Positions 60,787 through 64,000 of a DNA stretch of 64,000 nucleotides are shown in pieces. The stretch lies in contig WFPK01000104.1 of the NCBI GenBank assembly GCA_015487555.1, positions 25,348 through 89,347 on the forward strand. The letters are read 5' to 3'. Source of the DNA: Phycisphaerales bacterium. Lineage in GTDB: Bacteria > Planctomycetota > Phycisphaerae > Phycisphaerales > UBA1924. How positions within the stretch are numbered: the first letter of the stretch is position 1; every line of letters starts with the position of its first letter. Below the pieces are notes generated by a model. The model searched no databases. It was not told where the DNA came from and worked only from the letters and a program-made list of their open reading frames with translations. A program made the position numbers and the translations under genes.

Positions 60787-62478
60787 ATGAAGAACATTTC
60801 GGTCCAGATCGCCCAGATGCATCAGCCACGAAGCGCCAAGCGCAACATCCGTGTCTTGGTGCGTTTATTCCTTGTGCTGGGAACATTGGTCGGCATCTAT
60901 AGCGTCCTGTTCCACCTCATCATGTTGCGAGAGGGGCAAGAGCACAGTTGGCTTACGGGTTTCTATTGGACACTCACAGTCATGTCTACGCTCGGGTTCG
61001 GTGATATCACCTTCCACAGCGATCTCGGGCGTGTGTTCTCCATCATCGTGCTGCTCACCGGTGTGGTCTTCTTGCTCATCTTGCTTCCATTTACTGTGAT
61101 CCAGTTCTTTTATATGCCTTGGGTCGAAGCCCAGGCTGCTGCCCGTACCCCGCGCCAGCTCCCCCCCGATACCAAAGGGCATGTCATCCTGACGCACGAC
61201 GACCCGGTTTCGTCATCGTTCATCCGCAAACTCGAACAGTTCAACTATGAGTATGTCCTGCTTGTGCCCGAGATCGACCAGGCGATGAGACTTCATGACC
61301 AGGGTGTTTGTATCGTTCTCGGACACCTCGACGATCCCGAGACATACCGCTTGGCCCGGGCTGACCAGGCGGCGTTGGTCGTCTCGACACAAGACGACAT
61401 CGTCAACACGAACATCACCTTTACCGTTCGGCAAGTCGCACCTGATGTTCCCTTGGCAGCGACGGCAGATAAAGAGACCTCGCTTGAAGTGCTCGAAGAG
61501 GCCGGTGCGACGAGCGTTCTTAACCTTGCCGAGATGATGGGCAAGGCGCTCGCCCGGTGTATGGTCGGAGGCGACGCCCTTACCCATGTCGTTGGATCAG
61601 TCGATGGGCTCCTTATCGCCGAGGCCAATGCCAGCCGAACCCCGCTGGTGGGCAAGACTCTCCGAGAAAATCGCCTGAGCGATTTGGGTGTCAGTGTTAT
61701 TGGTGTGTGGGATCGCGGAGATTTCCAGAACGCCACCCCCGACACACTTGTGGGGGAGAATACGATCATGCTGTTGGCCGGATCGGCCGAGCAGTTTGCT
61801 CAATATGATGAGCACTTTGCGATCTATAACATCTCGGTTAAGCCTGTAGTCATTCTCGGCGGCGGTCGCGTCGGGCGGGCAGCTGCCCGGGCCTTGGCTG
61901 CTCGGGGTGTGGACTACCGTATCATCGAGCGCAACCCTGGAAAGACCCATGACCCCCAGCGTACGATCGTCGGCGATGCGACTGATCCTCAGGTACTCAG
62001 AGAGGCCGGGCTCGATGATGCGCCCGCCGTGCTCATCACCACACACGACGACAACCTCAACACCTACGCTGCGATTTATTGCCGATCGGTGCGTTCTGAT
62101 ATTCTGATTATCTGCCGATCAACGCTCGAGCGCAACACCGAGACTTTGCACCGCGCGGGTGCCGACTTCGTGTTCAGCTATGCGTCGATGGGGGCCACGA
62201 GCCTGTTCAACCTCATCAAAGGCAGGCGCATCGTCACGATCGCAGAGGGGCTCGATGTGTTTCGCTTGGGCGTTCCCCGCTCGCTCGCAGGCAAGACGAT
62301 CGTCGAATCGGGTGTCCGGGAAAAGACCGGTTGCACCATCTTGGCGGTCCGGAACAGCAACACCGAGTTGGTCATCAACCCCTCTCCGCACATGGTCCTC
62401 GAAGCTGCCCACGAGATGGTGCTGGTGGGGAGCATGGAATCGGAGAGCCAATTCCTCAAACGGTATTCCGACGGATAA
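60787..62478 (+). CDS. Potassium channel protein with two RCK/TrkA-type regions
   Basis: A 563-residue protein with two membrane helices at about residues 22-46 and 82-108 and a pore loop TLGFGD (68-73), a variant of the TVGYGD filter. Two RCK units follow. The first has GHVILTHDDPVSSSFIRKL, which lacks the glycine-rich Rossmann motif, and the second has VVILGGGRVGRAAARALAARG, intact. RCK units bind Ca2+, nucleotides or other ligands to gate the channel. The C-terminal TrkA-C region appears at SLAGKTIVESGVREKTGC. It is therefore a Kch or MthK-like potassium channel with a double RCK array. Confidence 0.9.
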   Translation: MKNISVQIAQMHQPRSAKRNIRVLVRLFLVLGTLVGIYSVLFHLIMLREGQEHSWLTGFYWTLTVMSTLGFGDITFHSDLGRVFSIIVLLTGVVFLLILLPFTVIQFFYMPWVEAQAAARTPRQLPPDTKGHVILTHDDPVSSSFIRKLEQFNYEYVLLVPEIDQAMRLHDQGVCIVLGHLDDPETYRLARADQAALVVSTQDDIVNTNITFTVRQVAPDVPLAATADKETSLEVLEEAGATSVLNLAEMMGKALARCMVGGDALTHVVGSVDGLLIAEANASRTPLVGKTLRENRLSDLGVSVIGVWDRGDFQNATPDTLVGENTIMLLAGSAEQFAQYDEHFAIYNISVKPVVILGGGRVGRAAARALAARGVDYRIIERNPGKTHDPQRTIVGDATDPQVLREAGLDDAPAVLITTHDDNLNTYAAIYCRSVRSDILIICRSTLERNTETLHRAGADFVFSYASMGATSLFNLIKGRRIVTIAEGLDVFRLGVPRSLAGKTIVESGVREKTGCTILAVRNSNTELVINPSPHMVLEAAHEMVLVGSMESESQFLKRYSDG

Positions 62479-62787
62479 GTGCTCCCGAATGCAGAGGCCA
62501 GGGCTTGGGCACCTTCGGCAAGTCGTATCTTGCTTTGCATAGAAATGGTAGAGAGTTCGAGGCAGGTCATTTGTTCTCTGAACACGGGATGTTCGCAAGC
62601 ACTTTGGCTTTGGGACAAGGCCCGAGGGCATGGGCTCTTGGGCGTTTGCGTGAATAGGATCGGCTGTGGAGGTTCGGCTGTGAGATCGTTGGCCACATGC
62701 CTGAGGAGTCATGCGCCCAATGGAAAACCGCCCTTCCATCGTGAAGGGCGGGCGAAGGGCGGCTGATGTTGAGAAATCCTTGTTCGA
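62479..62787. other. Intergenic region between the potassium channel and PEP-CTERM genes
   Basis: A 309-base convergent gap. It holds a minus-strand terminator (62724-62751) for the PEP-CTERM gene. No terminator for the channel gene was recognised on the plus strand. No other feature seen. Confidence 0.4.
62724..62751 (-). terminator. Terminator of the PEP-CTERM gene
   Basis: Nine pairs (62728-62736 with 62743-62751) around a 6-base loop. On the minus strand it is followed by TTTT (AAAA at 62724-62727 on the plus strand), in the right place for the PEP-CTERM gene. Confidence 0.75.
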
Positions 62788-63372
62788 TCAGCGTCTGCGT
62801 CGGATCACGCCGGCACCGAGGCTGATGCCCAGCAGAGGCAGCACGCCGGGGGCGGGGACGATGACGCTGTATGTCCCGAGGAATGCCGCGTTGGGGACAT
62901 CGCCGGACGAGTCGGCTGGGAAATAGATATCGCCACTGCTGTTGCCAGCAAGCATGTCGGCGTACTCATCCGCATCCAGATCCCATGTCGCAGAACCCAC
63001 GAACGCCAGTGAGCCTGCGGTAAAAGTGACGGTGGGATCGTCGGAGAAGTTGTAGATGTTGAGCCCCGCGTCGCTTCCAAACCCGCTTCGGAACAGGTAC
63101 GGTTCGAAATTTGACGGATTCTCGGCGTTGGTGAGATCGCCTGAAACAAGATCTCCAAAGAGACCGCCTCCTTCGCCGGCGTAGAAATTGTCAAGGTAAA
63201 CACCGATGAAAACATCGCCCGATACAGTATTGGCAGCGAGACCATCGGTTGCGCTGATTGTGACCTGGTTGACCACGGACAGATCCACCGTAAGCAGCAC
63301 TTGGGCTTGTGCAGCAGCCGCGAATAGTGCAGTTGCTGCGAACAGCCCGGGCTGAAGTTTCAGATTTGACAT
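62788..63372 (-). CDS. PEP-CTERM sorting-domain protein
   Basis: A 194-residue secreted protein with a signal peptide (LQPGLFAATALFAAAAQAQ) and a C-terminal sorting tail, VPAPGVLPLLGISLGAGVIRRRR: a VPAPG motif, a hydrophobic helix and a basic end. This fits the PEP-CTERM sorting signal, expected to be processed by an exosortase in exopolysaccharide-producing Gram-negative bacteria. The mature part (VDLSVVNQVTISATDGLAANTV and later repeats) is beta-rich, of unknown function. AGGAAGGG lies 6-13 bases before the start. No exosortase is in the window. Confidence 0.87.
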   Translation of the reverse strand: MSNLKLQPGLFAATALFAAAAQAQVLLTVDLSVVNQVTISATDGLAANTVSGDVFIGVYLDNFYAGEGGGLFGDLVSGDLTNAENPSNFEPYLFRSGFGSDAGLNIYNFSDDPTVTFTAGSLAFVGSATWDLDADEYADMLAGNSSGDIYFPADSSGDVPNAAFLGTYSVIVPAPGVLPLLGISLGAGVIRRRR

Positions 63373-64000
63373 GGTATACCCTTCCTTTCCTTATCCTTTT
63401 TCTTTGGTTGTTTCGTAAGCGTATCGGAATATGACGCGCAGCGGAAACATCCGGCTGCCATTGTTGGGTGCTGCGTCACACCCAATCCAACAGCCCTGTT
63501 CATGAAGTAACATCACCACCACACGCCGAGGCTGAGAACATACTCGGGGCACAGTATAAAGAAAAACCCCGTCCGAGCAACCCTTACAGAACGCAAATCG
63601 CCCAGAGAGGCAACAAGATTTTTGTTGTGGGTCATGACTGGCTGAGGGCGTTTATCCAGCGAGGGGCATGAATCTGCGAGTTTGGCCCGGGGTTGTCGCC
63701 AAAGGGGCTGTGTTTTGGTTCGATGCCCGATGGAGGTAAATCCGGACCGAGCGGGCTGCGGGTATGTCGCATCGGCTGGAGACAAAGACACCTGCAAACA
63801 AAAACGCCACCGCGGTTTGCGATGGCGTTTGAAGCAAGTCTCTTCAAATCCAAACGGATTTGAGGAGGCCTGGAACAGCTTGAGATTTCCTCCGAGCCGT
63901 TAACAAGCCCTGAATGGGTCAAAAAGGATGATATTTGCCTCTCCTGAGGTCGACTTTGGCAACAACATCTGGTTAACAAACCGTCAGGTATCGGTGGCGG
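63373..64000. other. Region with no recognisable gene at the right end
   Basis: The last 628 bases contain only short, overlapping open frames on both strands (for example 63468-63671 and 63513-63797) without ribosome sites or family features. A 12-pair hairpin with one C-A mismatch at 63802-63830 lies between A- and T-rich tracts and could terminate a gene beyond the edge on the minus strand. A smaller hairpin lies at 63844-63863. Confidence 0.4.

Noticed and set aside
63468..63797. Short open frames on both strands near the right end
   Set aside because: They overlap each other, have no ribosome sites and no recognisable protein features.

Overview
The window looks like chromosomal DNA of a planctomycete of the class Phycisphaerae. 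This is an inference from the mix of genes: a PEP-CTERM protein with a VPAPG-type sorting tail, several pseudopilins with Phe-Ser/Thr-Leu-Ile-Glu N-termini and basic leaders, an RNase Y, segregation proteins ScpA and ScpB, a flavin-dependent halogenase-like protein, and many two-component and cyclic-di-GMP type signalling genes. No 16S rRNA or other firm taxonomic marker is present. Most genes are tightly packed. Many neighbours share a 4-base ATGA stop/start overlap, and GTG starts are common. No CRISPR array, prophage or intact insertion sequence was seen.

Layout. 1-5513: a peptide-type ABC importer operon (binding protein, cut by the window edge; two permeases with large extra segments; one ATPase), followed by a glycosyltransferase (5547-6644). 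6857-10932: a secreted protein of unknown function, exonuclease VII (xseA, xseB) and a prepilin peptidase. 11043-12224: an OmpA-domain lipoprotein and a tRNA cluster (Val-GAC, Thr-UGU, Tyr-GUA) ending in a strong terminator. 12348-23915: the main accessory block, a hybrid type IV pilus/type II secretion operon. It has a sensor kinase, a STAS protein, GspE/PilB-like and GspF/PilC-like motors, PilM, PilN and PilO-like assembly proteins, a possible PilP/GspC-like protein, and five pilin-like proteins. The last of these carries a LamG-type lectin fold. The prepilin peptidase upstream would process these pilins; no secretin gene is present. 23921-25944 (minus): an HD-GYP protein and its response regulator.

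26205-31984: scpB, a lipoprotein, a DUF58 plus transglutaminase pair and a PilZ/YcgR-like protein. 32100-36295: a surface lipoprotein, RNase Y, a small two-CxxC protein and scpA. 36400-40853: an aminotransferase and the classic rpsO-pnp pair. 41196-44608: a cold-shock domain protein, a sensor kinase, a sugar isomerase-like protein and queG. 44814-50515: membrane protein, DUF4442-like protein, metallo-beta-lactamase fold hydrolase, halogenase-like flavoprotein and a lipoprotein. 50550-54883 (minus): gapA, a metal P-type ATPase and pyrC. 54966-58712: tRNA-Pro, a methionine-rich exported protein with an ArsR regulator, Dps, a secreted protein and a beta-carbonic anhydrase. 58810-63372: infA, a glycerate kinase, a potassium channel with two RCK units and a PEP-CTERM protein.

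The most distinctive unexplained signal is a dispersed family of about 90-bp composite palindromes, present in four copies (36306-36394, 44608-44698, 44732-44828, 60608-60700). Each copy is two hairpins in opposite orientation. Stem sequences differ between copies but stay paired, and one copy supplies the last codons and stop of a neighbouring gene. The second notable feature is the kinase/STAS pair translationally coupled to the secretion motor genes, together with the LamG-bearing minor pilin.
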